Positions 45,984 through 55,401 of a DNA stretch of 64,000 nucleotides are shown one piece after another. Made by a program: the position numbers and the translations under genes. Origin of the DNA: Halobacteriales archaeon QS_1_68_20 (GTDB taxonomy: Archaea; Halobacteriota; Halobacteria; Halobacteriales; PXRE01); assembly GCA_003021085.1 (NCBI GenBank), contig PXRE01000029.1:1-64000 (forward strand). The letters run 5' to 3'. The notes beneath the pieces are model-generated. The model had not been told where the DNA came from, ran no database searches, and was given only the letters and a program-made list of their open reading frames with translations. Every line of letters starts with the position of its first letter. Within the stretch, counting starts at the first letter, position 1.

Positions 45984-46154
45984 TCAGTGCAACTCCTTCC
46001 ACTCGGCACCGCACTCCGGACAGACACGGACCGACCCGACCTCCCCCGGTTCGTTCTTGGTCTTCAGCGGCTTCTCGCAGTCCGCACAGTGCAACCGCTC
46101 GTAGGTGTCCTTCTCGATGTCGCCGTCCCGGAGCCCCTTCCGCACGGTCTTCAT
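45984..46154 (-). CDS. HVO_0758-family small zinc-finger protein
   Basis: 56 aa, from ATG 46154 on the minus strand. The N-terminal MKTVRKGLRDGDIEKDTYER, two CxxC pairs (CADC...CPEC) and the terminal GAEWKELH match the haloarchaeal HVO_0758-like family. Two zinc knuckles form one zinc ribbon. Regulatory or nucleic-acid-related roles are presumed for such proteins but unproven. Confidence 0.85.
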   Translation of the reverse strand: MKTVRKGLRDGDIEKDTYERLHCADCEKPLKTKNEPGEVGSVRVCPECGAEWKELH

Positions 46155-46253
46155 GCGCCGGGGTACGCCCCCTGACGTTAAAAAAGGCCATCCTACCCGG
46201 CCGGACCGGCCGCGACCGGAAGGTTTGACGGCCCCTCGTCCATAGACCGCGGC

Positions 46254-47444
46254 GTGACACGGGGCCGCCTGTTCGCGTCGCTGACGTCGCTGGTCTTCCT
46301 CGTCAACCTGTCGAGGGTAATCTACGCACCGCTGGTCGAGCCGTTACGTGCCGCCTTCGACGCCGACCCGGGGACCGTCGGGACCGTCGTGACCCTGGTG
46401 TGGATCGGGAGCGCCCTCCCACGGGTCCCGACGGGCTATCTCCTCACCAGAGTGCCCCGACACCACGTCGTCCTCGGGTCGGGGGTAGTCCTGACGCTGG
46501 CGGCGACGTTCGCCACGACGGCGAACTCGGTGCCGACGCTCGCCGTCGGTGCACTGCTGATGGGACTGGCCAGCGGCGCCTACTTCGTCTCCGCGAACCC
46601 GCTGGTAAGCGAGCTCTACCCGGACCGGGTGGGACGGGCCATGGGACTCCACGGCGGTGCCTCCCAGGTGGCCGCCGTGGTGGCGGCGCCCATCGTCACC
46701 GTTGCGTTGCTGGTCGGGACCTGGCGGACCATCTTCGCGGGCATCGCCGTCCTCGCCGCGGCGGTCACGCTGGTCCTGTTCGTGGTCGCGCGACGGACGA
46801 CCCTCCCCGAGGCCAGCGGTGCCGACCGGGACCTGCTCGGTGCCGTCCGCGCGCAGTGGCGACTCGTCGCCGCGGGCGTCCTCGTGCTGGGAGTCACCGG
46901 GTTCGTCTGGCAGGGCATCTTCAACTTCTACGTCTCCTACGCCGTGGCGATGAAGGGGCTGACGGAGGCGGCGGGTCGCAACCTCCTGACCGTCGTGTTC
47001 CTGGCCGGGTTGCCCGGTTTCCTCGTCAGCGGCCGACTCGTCGACCGCTTCCCCTCGGTCCCGTACATCCTCGGCATCCTCGTCGCCTTCGTCGGGACCG
47101 TCCTCGTGTTGACCGTGGTGGAGGGACTGGCGCTGGTCGCCGTCACGGCGGTCCTGGGCTTCGTCATCCACAGCCTCTTTCCCGCCATCGACACGTTCCT
47201 GCTGGGGACCCTCCCCGACGAACACCGCGGCGGCGCCTACGCCGTCTACAGCGGCGCCATGATGCTCACCCAGGCGTCGGGCAGTTCGGCCGTGGGGCAA
47301 CTCGTCGAGCGTGGCGTCCCCTACGACGTCGTGTTCGGAGGGTTCGCAGTCGGCCTGGCCGTGCTGGTCGCGGGGCTGGGCCTGCTGTGGGCGGTCGGAC
47401 GGTTCCCCGGTGCCGAGCGCGGGCGCCCGGCCAGCGCGGGGTGA
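46254..47444 (+). CDS. MFS transporter
   Basis: 396 aa from GTG 46254. Twelve predicted hydrophobic helices in two halves, with the MFS loop RVPTGYLLTRVPRHHVVLG between helices 2 and 3. Loop 8-9 has GFLVSGRLVDRFPSVP. Substrate cannot be inferred. A DUF-less context with glycosyltransferase next door gives no further hint. Confidence 0.85.
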   Translation: MTRGRLFASLTSLVFLVNLSRVIYAPLVEPLRAAFDADPGTVGTVVTLVWIGSALPRVPTGYLLTRVPRHHVVLGSGVVLTLAATFATTANSVPTLAVGALLMGLASGAYFVSANPLVSELYPDRVGRAMGLHGGASQVAAVVAAPIVTVALLVGTWRTIFAGIAVLAAAVTLVLFVVARRTTLPEASGADRDLLGAVRAQWRLVAAGVLVLGVTGFVWQGIFNFYVSYAVAMKGLTEAAGRNLLTVVFLAGLPGFLVSGRLVDRFPSVPYILGILVAFVGTVLVLTVVEGLALVAVTAVLGFVIHSLFPAIDTFLLGTLPDEHRGGAYAVYSGAMMLTQASGSSAVGQLVERGVPYDVVFGGFAVGLAVLVAGLGLLWAVGRFPGAERGRPASAG

Positions 47445-47507
47445 GTCCAGGGGACCGGCCGCGCCGAGTCGGGGATGTTTTGGGGGGCCGGGTGCAAACC
47501 CGCGGCG

Positions 47508-48599
47508 ATGGAGTACGTCCAGGAGCGGGTCGCCACGCTGCACGACCTGACGGAGCCGTCCCGGTCTGCACCGCTGGACCGGACGGCCGTCGTCGTCCCG
47601 ATGACCGAGCGCGAACACGCGAGTCTGGCCGCCGAGCGCGTGTTCGAGGTGCTGTCGGACCTGCCGGTTGCTGCCGTCGTGGTGCCGCTCCGGGCCCCGG
47701 CCGACCGCGTCGACTCGATCCGGACCTGGCTGAGGGGGTTCGACCTGCCGCTGACGTTGCTGTGGTGCAACGCACCCGCCGTGGAAGACCGCCTCGCCGC
47801 CGCGGGACTCGACGGCGAGGCCGGCAAGGGCCGGGACGTCTGGCTGGCGCTCGGGCCGGCCGCCGAGGCGGCGGACTACGTCGCCGTCCACGACGCCGAC
47901 GCCCGGGGATACGACGCCGCACAACTCCGGCGACTCACCTGGCCCCTGGACCGCGGGTTCGACTTCTCGAAGGGCTACTACGCACGCGTCGAGAACGACC
48001 GCCTGTACGGCCGGCTGTTCCGCCTGTTCTACGTCCCGCTGGTGCGGGCGCTGGCGGACGCCCACGACGCGCCGGTCCTGTCGTACCTCGACGCCTTCCG
48101 GTACGCGCTCGCCGGGGAGTTCGCCGTCACCGCGTCGCTGGCCAAGCGCCTGTCGGTCCCCCGCGGGTGGGGCCTGGAGGTCGCCACGCTCGGCGACGCC
48201 TTCGAGCACGCCGGGTTCGACGGGACCGCGCAGGTCGACCTCGGGACCCACGAACACGACCACCGCTCGGTCGGTGGGCCGGGCGGCCTCGCGGGCATGA
48301 GCGAGGGCGTCGGTGCGGCGCTGCTGGGGGCCGTCGAGCGCCACGGGGTCCACCCGGACTACGAGACGCTCCCGGACCGCTACCGCCAGACCGCCCGGGT
48401 GCTGGTCGACCAGTACGCCGCCGACGCCGCGTTCAACGGCCTCTCGTTCGACCGCGACGCCGAGCGCCGGCAGGTCGAGGTGTACGCCGACGCCGTGGCG
48501 CCGCGAGGCGACGATCCGCCACTGCCGGCCTGGACGGAGACGTCGCTGACGCCGGACGACGTGCTGGCGGCCGCCGGCGCGTCCCCCGGCGCCGCGTAG
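47508..48599 (+). CDS. glucosyl-3-phosphoglycerate synthase-like glycosyltransferase
   Basis: 363 aa from ATG 47508. GT-A-type glycosyltransferase; the nucleotide-sugar site shows DYVAVHDADARGYDA (the D-x-D region). The acceptor part contains FDFSKGYYARVEN and YRQTARVLVDQYAADAAFNG, which resemble GpgS/GT81 enzymes. These make glucosylglycerate or mannosylglycerate precursors, compatible solutes. Product assignment is inference from family. Confidence 0.75.
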   Translation: MEYVQERVATLHDLTEPSRSAPLDRTAVVVPMTEREHASLAAERVFEVLSDLPVAAVVVPLRAPADRVDSIRTWLRGFDLPLTLLWCNAPAVEDRLAAAGLDGEAGKGRDVWLALGPAAEAADYVAVHDADARGYDAAQLRRLTWPLDRGFDFSKGYYARVENDRLYGRLFRLFYVPLVRALADAHDAPVLSYLDAFRYALAGEFAVTASLAKRLSVPRGWGLEVATLGDAFEHAGFDGTAQVDLGTHEHDHRSVGGPGGLAGMSEGVGAALLGAVERHGVHPDYETLPDRYRQTARVLVDQYAADAAFNGLSFDRDAERRQVEVYADAVAPRGDDPPLPAWTETSLTPDDVLAAAGASPGAA

Positions 48600-48618
48600 C
48601 GCCGGCCGGGTCCCCCCT

Positions 48619-48731
48619 CCCGCTCCTCGCGCTGGTGGCGTCCGGGTCGCTTAAGCCGGCGGCGTCGAGTTCGACGCCTCGACGGAGGAACGCCCGCTCC
48701 TCGCGCTGGTGGCGTCCGGGTCGCTTAAGCC
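48619..48731. repeat. duplicated promoter segment before the NUDIX gene
   Basis: A 39-nt sequence (CCCGCTCCTCGCGCTGGTGG...CTTAAGCC) occurs at 48619-48657 and again at 48693-48731, 74 nt apart. The second copy places CTTAAG 30 nt before ATG 48754, fitting a TATA position. This looks like a tandem duplication of a promoter. Confidence 0.7.
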
Positions 48732-48753
48732 CCGCGGCGACGACAACGCGACC

Positions 48754-49341
48754 ATGGACCTGGGTGCGGTGGCGGACCACGATCCACGGCCGGTCGACCA
48801 CGAGGCCCGCGAGGCCGCCGTGCTCGTGCCGGTGGTCGACCGCGCGAGCGGCCCGCACCTGCTGTTCATCAAGCGGGCCGACCACCTGGGCGAGCACGCG
48901 GGCCAGATGAGTTTCCCCGGCGGCGGCCGCGAACCGGAGGACGAGGACCTGCTGGCGACCGCGCTCCGGGAGGCCGACGAGGAGGTCGGCCTGGACCCCC
49001 CCGATCCGGCGGTCGTCGGCCGCCTGGACGACATCCTGACGGTCACCGACTACGCCGTCCGGCCGTTCGTCGCCACCGTCCCCGACCGCGAGTACGAACC
49101 CAACGACGGGGAGGTGGCGGAGATCGCCGTCCTCCCGCTGTCGGGGCTGGTCGACACGGACAACCACGACTACGAGCGGCGAAACCACCCCGAGTACGGC
49201 GAGGTCGTCGTCCACTACTTCCACGTCGGGGGGTACACGGTCTGGGGTGCGACCGCCCGAATCCTCGTGCAGTTCCTCGAACTGGCGACCGACTGGACGG
49301 TCCCGCCGGCGGCCCAGGGCGACGACTCACCGTTCGCCTGA
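48754..49341 (+). CDS. NUDIX hydrolase (CoA-pyrophosphatase-like)
   Basis: 195 aa from ATG 48754. The Nudix box is MSFPGGGREPEDEDLLATALREADEEVGL (read in pieces: GGG...READEEVGL), with the CoA-pyrophosphatase-type LLFIKRADHLGEHAGQMSFP lead-in. It hydrolyses nucleoside diphosphates linked to CoA or related substrates. Two promoter copies lie upstream. Confidence 0.87.
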   Translation: MDLGAVADHDPRPVDHEAREAAVLVPVVDRASGPHLLFIKRADHLGEHAGQMSFPGGGREPEDEDLLATALREADEEVGLDPPDPAVVGRLDDILTVTDYAVRPFVATVPDREYEPNDGEVAEIAVLPLSGLVDTDNHDYERRNHPEYGEVVVHYFHVGGYTVWGATARILVQFLELATDWTVPPAAQGDDSPFA

Positions 49342-49611
49342 GAACCAGGGAGTACAGTTCAGCGGTGGTGGCCGGCACGACCGCACCCGAAGGTAGCCGG
49401 CACGTCCGGCAAAGCGATGGTGTCCGGCACGTCCGACCCGGGTTGGGACTGAAAGGGGCCGCGCGGGGGCTTTTCGGTTAGTGACGTAACGGTGGTTCGC
49501 AGAGCGCGCGGGGGCTTTCGAGGTGCTCTACGCCCCCGATCCGACCTGGTTGGGCACAATCCCACGGACCGACCGACAGACCGAAGGAATCCACGCACCG
49601 ACGACCGGACG
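49342..49611. repeat. non-coding repeat region D: 27-nt units, GACTGAAAGGGG box and about 45-nt tandem units
   Basis: Units with GCCGGCACG start at 49368, 49393 and 49420. GGGACTGAAAGGGGCCGCGCG lies at 49445-49465. GCGCGGGGGCTTT tandem units start at about 49457 and 49502. The order equals that of region C read on the minus strand. No ORF of coding character. Confidence 0.65.
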
Positions 49612-50088
49612 ATGCCGACCGACGAGGAGGATCGCTTCGGGTTCGACGACACCAGCGACGTCGTCGGGTCGACCGTCGGGCGGTTGATCCCGCAGGTGGT
49701 GGCGCGGCGGGCGGTGACGGTCACCGTCGACACGGACCGGGAGGTCTACGAGGTGGGCGACCCCGTGGAGATCACCGTCGGGTTCCACAACCGCCTGCCG
49801 GTTCCGGTCTCGGTGACGACGCCGACCAAGCGCCTGTGGGGGTGGTCGGTCGACGGGATGGTCGGCGCCAGCGACGAGCGGCGGTACATGAGCGACACGC
49901 CCGCGGTGATCGACTTCCGTGGCGGGGAACGCAAGCGGGTCGTCCACCGCTGGAACGGCCGGTTCAAGCGCACCGACGGCCGGACCCGCTGGGTCGACCC
50001 CTCCCCGGGCGAGTACGAACTCGCCGCGTTCCTCGCGCTGGACGGCCCCGACCGCCCGGAGGACCGCACCACCATCCGGATCGGGTGA
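49612..50088 (+). CDS. haloarchaeal protein of unknown function, beta-rich (proteinase-inhibitor-like fold)
   Basis: 158 aa from ATG 49612. The core is an immunoglobulin-like beta domain (VTVDTDREVYEVGDPVEITV, YMSDTPAVIDFRGGERKRVV, SPGEYELAAFLALDG), similar in style to BsuPI-type inhibitor domains. No signal peptide, so probably cytoplasmic. Function unknown. An AT-rich inverted repeat follows its stop. Confidence 0.65.
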   Translation: MPTDEEDRFGFDDTSDVVGSTVGRLIPQVVARRAVTVTVDTDREVYEVGDPVEITVGFHNRLPVPVSVTTPTKRLWGWSVDGMVGASDERRYMSDTPAVIDFRGGERKRVVHRWNGRFKRTDGRTRWVDPSPGEYELAAFLALDGPDRPEDRTTIRIG

Positions 50089-50100
50089 CGCGACGGGTTG

Positions 50101-50128
50101 TATGAATATAAGTGCATATTTTCATATA
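50101..50128. repeat. AT-rich inverted-repeat element, second copy
   Basis: TATGAATATAAGTGCATATTTTCATATA begins about 12 nt after the stop at 50088; it shares GTGCATATTTTCATATA with 11729-11745. The arms are weaker here (TATGAA / TTCATA). Confidence 0.6.
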
Positions 50129-50450
50129 GCCTCCACGTCTGCCTCCGGCGCGCGCGAGCAACGCGCGCGAGCGACGAGGAGCGCAGCGCAGTGAGCACCG
50201 GAGTCGGCTGGGGAGGGTGTGGCCATCCCCAGGTCAACCCCGCGCCTCCCCAGCCGTGGGATCGACCCCCGTGTCGACCCCGGACCACCGGGAGCGCAAG
50301 CCCTGCCGAGTACCCGCTCAGGTCCGTTCGGGGGAACCTCCCGCGCGCGCCGACCGCCCAGGTCAGTGTCTCGGAAACCACACGTGAGCAACGCGACTGG
50401 ACCGCATACCCAACGCTTTTTCGACCACCACACGAACTCGCGCCAACACG
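50129..50450. repeat. non-coding region with CCTCCCCAGCC inverted repeat
   Basis: GGCTGGGGAGG (50206-50216) and CCTCCCCAGCC (50245-50255) form 11-bp arms. Both flank a segment similar to 11820-11853. Upstream is GCGCGCGAGCGACGAGGAGCGC. No credible gene; the start of the next gene at 50451 has CGCTTTTTCG as a weak promoter. Confidence 0.55.
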
Positions 50451-50852
50451 ATGTTCGACAGGTCCGAGCTCGCCGCCGCCGCCCTGGTCTGTGTCGGTGC
50501 CGCACTGGCCGGCCTCCACCCGGCGCAGACTGCGCTGGTCCCGGCCGGGTTCCTCGCCGGACTGGCCGCAGTCGGCAGTCCGTCTTACGCCGACGCCGTC
50601 GTCCGCGGCGGAAAGGCCGGCGCACTCGGTGGCGTCCTGTTCGTCACGCTGACCGGCCTGGGAGTCGCCGCCAGGATGGCGTCGTTCCTGGGGCCGCTGT
50701 TCGCCGTCGACGTCTTCCTGTTCACCAGTTTCGCCATGGCCGTGATGTTGGTCCCGCTGTACGGCATCGAAGGCCTTGTGGTCGGCCCGCTGGTCCAGTG
50801 GCTCGGCGGGAAAGCGAACGAGGTCAAAAGCGGGTCGCGAGACCCGCGCTAG
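50451..50852 (+). CDS. small membrane protein of unknown function (DUF5518-like)
   Basis: 133 aa from ATG 50451. Four hydrophobic helices (about 7-22, 28-42, 55-75, 80-112) and a short basic C-tail (KANEVKSGSRDPR). It resembles haloarchaeal DUF5518-type membrane proteins, though weakly. It ends 2 nt before the stop of the convergent ABC-transporter gene. Confidence 0.55.
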   Translation: MFDRSELAAAALVCVGAALAGLHPAQTALVPAGFLAGLAAVGSPSYADAVVRGGKAGALGGVLFVTLTGLGVAARMASFLGPLFAVDVFLFTSFAMAVMLVPLYGIEGLVVGPLVQWLGGKANEVKSGSRDPR

Positions 50853-50854
50853 GA

Positions 50855-52228
50855 TCAGTACGTCTGGGGTTCGTCGCGGTGGAGGTGACAGGCCGCGAAG
50901 TGCTCGCCGGTGCCGTGTTCCGGTTCGACGAAGTAGGCGGGTCGCTCGCTGGCGCAGATGCTCGGCTGGACGAACGACTCCTGGAGGAGTTCGTTTGCCG
51001 TCTCCCACTCGTCGAGGACGATCCGCGAGATGGCCTCGTCGACGACGTCCCCGGCATCGCCGCCGGGGTGGGTCCCGTCGAAGAACCGCTCGCGGACCTG
51101 TTCCTCGCTGTTGGCCTCGAACGTCCGCCGCATGACCGCGCGGACGAACTCCCGGACGGCGTTCCACTCCTCGTCGGTGAGGTCGTACTCCTCGGGCGCG
51201 ATGAGGTGCGGACACCGGGTGTGGAACCGACAGCCAGAGGGCGGATCGATGGGGCTCGGGACGTCACCCCGCAGGATCTGTCGCTGGCCGGCCTTCCGGG
51301 GGTCCGGCACGGGGATGGCGCCCAAAAGCGACTCCGTGTAGGGGTGCTGGGGGTTCTCGAACAGTTCCTCCTTGTTCGCCAGTTCGACGATGTGACCCAG
51401 GTACATCACCGCGACCCGGTCGGAGATGTGCCGGATCACCGAGAGGTCGTGGCTGATGAACAGGTAGGTCAGCCCGAACTCCTCCTGGAGGTCCCGCATC
51501 GTGTTGAGCACCTGCGCCTGGATGGAGGCGTCCAGCGCGCTGGTCGGTTCGTCACAGACGATGAAGTCCGGGTTGACCGACAGCGCCCGGGCCAGGTTGA
51601 CCCGCTGACGCTGCCCGCCGGAGAACGCGTGCGGGTAGCGGTTGTAATGCTGGGGGTCCAGCCCGACCTTCTCCAGCAGTTCCCGGGCGCGCTCCTCACG
51701 GAGTTCGGCGGCGGACTTGTCGGTTTCTTTGGCCTCCTCCTCGAACATGCCGTGGGCCTTCATCGGTTCCTCGACGATGGGACCCACCTTCATCCGGGGG
51801 TTGAGGCTTGACTGCGGGTCCTGGAAGATCATCTGCATGTCCTTGCGCTTCGAGCGCAACTCCTCGCCGGAGAGTTCGGCCAGGTTCTCACCCTTGAAGT
51901 AGACGGCGCCCTCGCTGGGCTCGACCAGTTGCAGGATGGTCCGGGCCAGCGTGGACTTGCCACAGCCGGATTCACCGACCAGCCCCAGGGTCTCGCCCTT
52001 CTCGATCTCGAAGGAGACGTCGTCGACCGCCTGGACGTCCGTCCGCTCGTATGTCGGCCGGGGCAACGTGGTCCCGTCACGCTTGAACCTCAGGCCGGCC
52101 AGGTAGCCCCGCTCGCTCTTGAAGTGCTTGGTCAACCCGTCCAGTTCGACCAGCGTCTCGCCGAAGGCCACCTCGTCGGCGCTGACGGTGTCGGCGGACA
52201 CCTCCTCGCCGAGGACCGACTCGCTCAT
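50855..52228 (-). CDS. dppF: dipeptide/oligopeptide ABC transporter, ATP-binding protein (DppF/OppF)
   Basis: 457 aa. Walker [10 protein letters not shown], signature [15 protein letters not shown], Walker [13 protein letters not shown] and the C-terminal oligopeptide domain with Cys (CRFHTRCPH) are present. It has a long C-terminal extension (about 330-457) usual in haloarchaea. It energises peptide import with DppD. It starts by overlapping the dppD stop (ATGA). Confidence 0.92.
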   Translation of the reverse strand: MSESVLGEEVSADTVSADEVAFGETLVELDGLTKHFKSERGYLAGLRFKRDGTTLPRPTYERTDVQAVDDVSFEIEKGETLGLVGESGCGKSTLARTILQLVEPSEGAVYFKGENLAELSGEELRSKRKDMQMIFQDPQSSLNPRMKVGPIVEEPMKAHGMFEEEAKETDKSAAELREERARELLEKVGLDPQHYNRYPHAFSGGQRQRVNLARALSVNPDFIVCDEPTSALDASIQAQVLNTMRDLQEEFGLTYLFISHDLSVIRHISDRVAVMYLGHIVELANKEELFENPQHPYTESLLGAIPVPDPRKAGQRQILRGDVPSPIDPPSGCRFHTRCPHLIAPEEYDLTDEEWNAVREFVRAVMRRTFEANSEEQVRERFFDGTHPGGDAGDVVDEAISRIVLDEWETANELLQESFVQPSICASERPAYFVEPEHGTGEHFAACHLHRDEPQTY

Positions 52229-53370
52229 TCGGCCTCACCCCCGCTCTCGGCCTCGGCGTCTGTTTCGCCGGTCAGGCCGGCGCTGAACCCGCTCCCGGCC
52301 GTCATCTCCAGCGGCGGACTCTCGTCGTAGCCCACGTCGAAGGCGTCGTTCCGGAAGCAGGCCGCCCGGTGGGTGCGCTCGCCCGCCTCGGAGACGTCGC
52401 GGTTGTCCGGGTGGATCCGGGCACAGACCTCGCGGGCCTCCGGGCACCGCGGGTGGAACCGACAGCCCGACGGCGGGTTGATCGCCTCGGGCATCACCCC
52501 CTCGATGGGGTTCAGTTCCTCGACGGTCTGGTCCGGGCGGGGCAAGGAGGCCAACAGCGCCTCCGTGTACGGGTGATGCGAATCGTGGAAGAGGTCGTCC
52601 ACCTCCGCCTGCTCGACGACCTCCCCGAGGTACATCACGTTCACCCGGTCGCAGATCTCCGCGACGACGCCCATGTCGTGGGTGACCCAGATGAAGCTCG
52701 TGCCGTACTTCTCCTGGAGTTCGTCGACCAGTTCGAGGATCTGGGCCTCGACGGTCACGTCCAGCGCGGTCGTCGGCTCGTCGGCGATGATGAGGCTCGG
52801 CTCGCAGGCCAGCGCCATGGCGATCAGCACGCGCTGGCGCATCCCGCCGGAGAACTGGTGGGGGTACTCGTCGTACCGGCTCTCGGGATCGGGGATGCCG
52901 ACCTCCCGGAGCATGTCGACGGCGATCGCTTTGGCCTCGCTCGTGCCGACCTCGCGGTTGATCTCGATGAACTCCCGGAGCTGGCCGCCGACGGTGTACA
53001 CCGGGTTCAGCGACTCCATGGGGTCCTGGAAGATGATCGCGATCTCCCGGCCCCGGATGTTCCGGCGCATCTCCTCGTTGGTCAACATCGCGTCGGTCGG
53101 CGCCAGGTCGCCGTCGTCGTCCTCCTCGAACTCGACGATCGGTTCGCCCTTGAAGTAGACCTCGCCGTCGACGATCTCGCCGGGCTCTTCGACCAGCCGC
53201 ACGATGCTCTGGGCGGCGACCGACTTCCCGGCGCCGGACTCGCCGACGATGCCGGCGATCTCGCCCTCGTAGACGTCGAAGGAGATGCCGTCGACGGCAC
53301 GGACTGTGCCCTCCTCGGTGAAGAACTGCGTCGTCAGGTTGCGTACCTGCAGGAGTGGTTCCGAACTCAT
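52225..53370 (-). CDS. dppD: dipeptide/oligopeptide ABC transporter, ATP-binding protein (DppD/OppD)
   Basis: 381 aa. Walker [10 protein letters not shown], signature [15 protein letters not shown], Walker [13 protein letters not shown], and the C-terminal Cys-containing motif [14 protein letters not shown]. Second ATPase of the importer. ATG 53370 follows the dppC stop within 1 nt. Confidence 0.92.
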   Translation of the reverse strand: MSSEPLLQVRNLTTQFFTEEGTVRAVDGISFDVYEGEIAGIVGESGAGKSVAAQSIVRLVEEPGEIVDGEVYFKGEPIVEFEEDDDGDLAPTDAMLTNEEMRRNIRGREIAIIFQDPMESLNPVYTVGGQLREFIEINREVGTSEAKAIAVDMLREVGIPDPESRYDEYPHQFSGGMRQRVLIAMALACEPSLIIADEPTTALDVTVEAQILELVDELQEKYGTSFIWVTHDMGVVAEICDRVNVMYLGEVVEQAEVDDLFHDSHHPYTEALLASLPRPDQTVEELNPIEGVMPEAINPPSGCRFHPRCPEAREVCARIHPDNRDVSEAGERTHRAACFRNDAFDVGYDESPPLEMTAGSGFSAGLTGETDAEAESGGEAE

Positions 53371-53371
53371 G

Positions 53372-54349
53372 TTAGTTCTGTAGTCGTGGGTCGAGTGCGT
53401 CTCGCAGGCCGTCGCCGAACATGTTGAACGCCATCACCGTGATCAGGATGGCCATGCCGGGCCAGATGCTGAACCACGGGTTGACGATCATCGAGTCCCG
53501 CGACTGGTTGATCATCTGGCCCCAGGAGGCGGTCGGCGGCTGGGCGCCGAACCCGAGGAACGACAGCCCCGCGACGATCAGGATGGCGACCCCGACCTGC
53601 AGGGTCGCCTGGACGAGCACCGGCGCGAAACTGTTGGGGATGACGTGCCGCAGGATGATCCTGCTGTCGCGCACGCCGGCGGCCCGTGCGGCCTCGATGT
53701 AGTCTTCCTCGCGGACGCTGACCACCCGCGAGCGGATCAGGCGTGCGAACGTCGGGATCTGGACGATGCCGACGCCGATCATCGCGTACACGAGTTCGCG
53801 GCCGAACGCCGCCATGAACGCGATGACCAGCACGAGGAACGGGATGGCGTACAGCGTCTCGACGGCGCGCATCAGCACGTCGTCGATCCACTCGCCGTAG
53901 TACCCCGAGACCGCGCCGACGATGGTCCCGCCGACCATGCCGATGGCAGTCGACAGGAACCCGACGGAGATGGCGATCCGGGTGCCGTAGAACAGCCGGA
54001 CGAGGACGTCCCGGCCCCGATGGTCGGTGCCCAGCGGGTACTTCCAGATACCCTCGCCGAAGACGTTCTCCGACCAGGCCGGCGGGAGCAACCGCTGGAT
54101 GTTCGACGGGTCCCGGTGAGGGTGCATCCAGAACGTCTCCGCGAACCAGTAGTCCAGCACGTAGTGGTCGAACGCCGCGAAGATGGCGATGGCCGTCATG
54201 AACCCGACCACGTACAGCCCGAACATCGCCGTCGGGTCGCGCCGGACCTGCGAGAGGGTGTACCTGAGCCCGACCCGGCTCTCGATCTCTTCCTCGGCGA
54301 CGCCACCGCCGCTCTCGTCGAAGCTCTGTTCGGTGTCTCGCTGTGCCAT
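53372..54349 (-). CDS. dppC: dipeptide/oligopeptide ABC transporter permease (DppC/OppC)
   Basis: 325 aa. N-terminal cytoplasmic segment, then six transmembrane helices. The coupling EAA-like loop reads YIEAARAAGVRDSRIILRHV. The N-terminal OppC-N domain is recognisable. Start overlaps the dppB stop (TAATG), indicating coupled translation. Confidence 0.92.
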   Translation of the reverse strand: MAQRDTEQSFDESGGGVAEEEIESRVGLRYTLSQVRRDPTAMFGLYVVGFMTAIAIFAAFDHYVLDYWFAETFWMHPHRDPSNIQRLLPPAWSENVFGEGIWKYPLGTDHRGRDVLVRLFYGTRIAISVGFLSTAIGMVGGTIVGAVSGYYGEWIDDVLMRAVETLYAIPFLVLVIAFMAAFGRELVYAMIGVGIVQIPTFARLIRSRVVSVREEDYIEAARAAGVRDSRIILRHVIPNSFAPVLVQATLQVGVAILIVAGLSFLGFGAQPPTASWGQMINQSRDSMIVNPWFSIWPGMAILITVMAFNMFGDGLRDALDPRLQN

Positions 54350-55401
54350 TATGCTTCAGCCTCCCCGTAGGACACCCGCGGGTCGATGTAGGCGTAGGAG
54401 ATGTCCGTGACGATGACGCCGATCACGAACACCATCCCGTAGTAGATGGTCGTGCCCATCACCAGCGGGTAGTCCTGGTTGTTGATCGCCGTGATGATCA
54501 GCCGTCCCATGCCGTTGATGTTGAAGACCACCTCGGTTAGCACCGACCCGCCCAGCGCCGCCGTCAGGTTCAATCCGATGATCGTGATGATCGGCAGCTG
54601 GGCCGGGCGGAACGCGTGCTTGCGGAGGATCGTCCGCTCTCGGACGCCGTAGGCCCGCGCCAGGCGGACGTACTCCTCCGAGAGGTTCTCCAGCATCGAC
54701 GACCGTTCGATCCGGGTGATCGCCGCCATCTGGAGGGTCCCCAGCGTGATCGTCGGCATGATGAGGTGGATGAACGACAGCATGAGGATGTGGATGCGGT
54801 TCTCCGCACCCGACACCTCGGCCGGGTTCGCCCAGGGGAGTATCAGCCCCGTTGCCGGCAGTACGTCGAGGTGGTAGGCGAACACGATGATCAGCATCAA
54901 CCCGATCCAAAAGCTTGGGGTCGAGACGCCGATCAGCGAGACGACCCTGGCGACGTGGTCAGTGGGCTTGTTGCGCCGCTTCGCCGACAGGACGCCCAGC
55001 GGGATGGCCGTCACGATGGCGAAGACGAACGCCGAGGCGACCAGCAGCAGGGTCACCGGCAGTCGCTCCATGATCTTCTGGGTGACCGGCACGCTGTAGT
55101 AGATGCTCTTGCCCAGGTCGACGCCGGTCTGGAGTTCGACGAACGGGAACGTCGCCTTCGGCCACAGCCAGATCGGCGACACGTCGGCCAGGTAGTTGAT
55201 GTACCGGACCCACAGCGGCTTGTCGAGGCCGTATTTCGCCCTGACGAGTTCGATGTCCCGTGCGCTCGGCGACGGGCCGAGCATGATCTGGACGGGATCC
55301 CCCGGAATCGCGTCGGTCAGGAAGAACGTTATCGTCACGATACCGACCAGTACCGGTATCGTCTGGAGAATGCGTCTGATGGTGTATCGACCGATTCCCA
55401 T
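54349..55401 (-). CDS. dppB: dipeptide/oligopeptide ABC transporter permease (DppB/OppB)
   Basis: 350 aa. Begins YTIRRILQTIPVLVGIVTIT, the OppB N-terminal helix. Six helices and the EAA loop EEYVRLARAYGVRERTILRKH are visible. Second permease. It is 147 nt downstream of the binding-protein gene, in the same direction. Confidence 0.92.
   Translation of the reverse strand: MGIGRYTIRRILQTIPVLVGIVTITFFLTDAIPGDPVQIMLGPSPSARDIELVRAKYGLDKPLWVRYINYLADVSPIWLWPKATFPFVELQTGVDLGKSIYYSVPVTQKIMERLPVTLLLVASAFVFAIVTAIPLGVLSAKRRNKPTDHVARVVSLIGVSTPSFWIGLMLIIVFAYHLDVLPATGLILPWANPAEVSGAENRIHILMLSFIHLIMPTITLGTLQMAAITRIERSSMLENLSEEYVRLARAYGVRERTILRKHAFRPAQLPIITIIGLNLTAALGGSVLTEVVFNINGMGRLIITAINNQDYPLVMGTTIYYGMVFVIGVIVTDISYAYIDPRVSYGEAEA

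Noticed and set aside
46344-48353. Very long minus-strand ORF across the MFS and glycosyltransferase genes
   Set aside because: It is a composition shadow of GC-rich genes; its product is Arg/Gly/Pro-rich and has no family features.
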